DNA of 32,705 nucleotides from assembly GCA_020686985.1 (NCBI GenBank), contig JAJEPU010000038.1, forward strand, positions 1-32,705, in the 5' to 3' direction. The translations under genes and the position numbers were made by a program. Positions within the stretch are counted from its first letter, which is position 1; every line of letters starts with the position of its first letter. This document shows positions 32,255-32,705 of the stretch, piece by piece. The stretch comes from Brotaphodocola catenula (GTDB lineage: Bacteria; Bacillota; Clostridia; Lachnospirales; Lachnospiraceae). Under the pieces are notes generated by a model that had not been told where the DNA came from, did no database searches, and saw only the letters and a program-made list of their open reading frames with translations.

Positions 32255-32551
32255 TTACTTCGGAAGAACAATCTTTCTCTTAGACTCATCCTTTGCCGGC
32301 TTGTACAGAACGATCTTCTTGCCGATCACCTGTACAACCTCAGAGTGAGTGCGTTCTGCGAGAACTTCTGCGATGGAACGACCGTCATCCAGACAGTTCT
32401 TGAGAACGGTGATCTTGATCAGCTCACGCGCCTCAAGTGCCTCTGCGATTGCGGAGGTAACTTCCGGAGTTACGCTGGACTTTCCGATCTGGAAAATCGG
32501 GTCCATCGTCATCGCGAGTCCTTTTAAATAGGATCTCTGTTTGCTTGTCAT
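32255..32551 (-). CDS. yhbY: YhbY-family RNA-binding protein (CRS1/YhbY domain)
   Basis: The 98-aa protein covers the full CRS1/YhbY (KH-like) domain: QRSYLKGLAMTMDPIFQIGKS (5-25), then EALEARELIKITVLKN and LAERTHSEVVQVIGKKIVLYK. Members associate with the large ribosomal subunit or its precursors. The ATG at 32551 has AAGGAGCAAAC upstream. It is usually found between obg and nadD in Firmicutes; obg would lie beyond the right edge. The gene is intact and marks normal chromosomal backbone. Confidence 0.93.
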   Translation of the reverse strand: MTSKQRSYLKGLAMTMDPIFQIGKSSVTPEVTSAIAEALEARELIKITVLKNCLDDGRSIAEVLAERTHSEVVQVIGKKIVLYKPAKDESKRKIVLPK

Positions 32552-32705
32552 GTTTGCTCCTTATCGGTATTTCTATGATACCCATTTTTGTTTACAATTT
32601 GTTATTTTGTTATCCAATTTCTTTATTTAACCTGAATTATTCACGGAGCAATCTCTAGCCTAAAAATTGCACCATGATTCGAAAAAATGATCCATGCAGC
32701 CATAA
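32552..32705. other. Non-coding right edge of the window
   Basis: AT-rich sequence upstream of yhbY. No gene, tRNA or clear repeat is seen; it may hold the yhbY promoter. Confidence 0.5.

Noticed and set aside
32236-32257. Terminator hairpin CAGTCC-TTGT-GGACTG followed by ATTTTT
   Set aside because: It points in the plus direction with no plus-strand gene upstream; it probably has no termination role for yhbY.

Overview
The window looks like a Firmicutes chromosome, probably class Clostridia and Lachnospiraceae-like. The reasons are strong AGGAGG-type ribosome binding sites, TTG and GTG starts, and the conserved housekeeping block yhbY-nadD-yqeK-rsfS at the right edge (about 30.5-32.6 kb). 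This is an inference from gene content; no rRNA or tRNA gene is present to place it. Nearly everything left of rsfS is accessory DNA, so the 3' side of rsfS appears to be an island insertion point.

Region 1 (1-1.28 kb) is a set of nested insertions. The right end of an IS3-family element sits inside the reverse transcriptase of a group II intron. That intron has split a metallophosphoesterase gene inside the codon for the Glu of its GNHE motif. Region 2 (1.3-8.0 kb, minus strand) is a complete Tn7-like transposition operon, tnsA-tnsB-tnsC-tniQ/tnsD, with tightly coupled genes and recognisable catalytic residues. Region 3 (8.0-11.6 kb) holds small regulators and unknown genes. It also holds the most unusual non-coding structure in the window: twelve copies of a 16-17 bp imperfect palindrome (TATCA-N6/7-TGATA) spaced about 35 bp apart, followed by an unknown 284-aa Cys-containing protein and a very acidic 63-aa protein.

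Region 4 (11.6-26.0 kb, minus strand) is a defence island. One operon reads C5 methylase (drmMII) - drmE-like - drmA - drmB - NERD-nuclease/helicase - Vsr-like nuclease. This is the gene order of a class 2 DISARM system, except that the usual phospholipase-D gene drmC is absent and its place is taken by a NERD-helicase and a Vsr-family nuclease. Immediately upstream is a C5 methylase and an NgoMIV-type restriction enzyme with an exact PD-X46-K-X13-E plus RSDR signature (predicted target GCCGGC). Region 5 (26.2-30.0 kb) holds a divergent XRE regulator/unknown gene pair with an operator, an AT-rich HNH endonuclease of the McrA-like type, a bacterial PARG-like (TIGR02452) ADP-ribose hydrolase paired with an unknown 212-aa protein, and another small unknown gene. 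Region 6 (30.0-30.54 kb) is non-coding, with six copies of a TGTTCGCGATA-like repeat, mostly 45 bp apart, abutting rsfS.

Together the window suggests a mobile or once-mobile defence island: a Tn7-like transposase next to a DISARM variant, a Type II restriction system and a probable modification-dependent nuclease. Neither transposon end can be proven from this sequence, so whether the DISARM island is cargo of the Tn7-like element or a neighbour in the same hotspot remains open.
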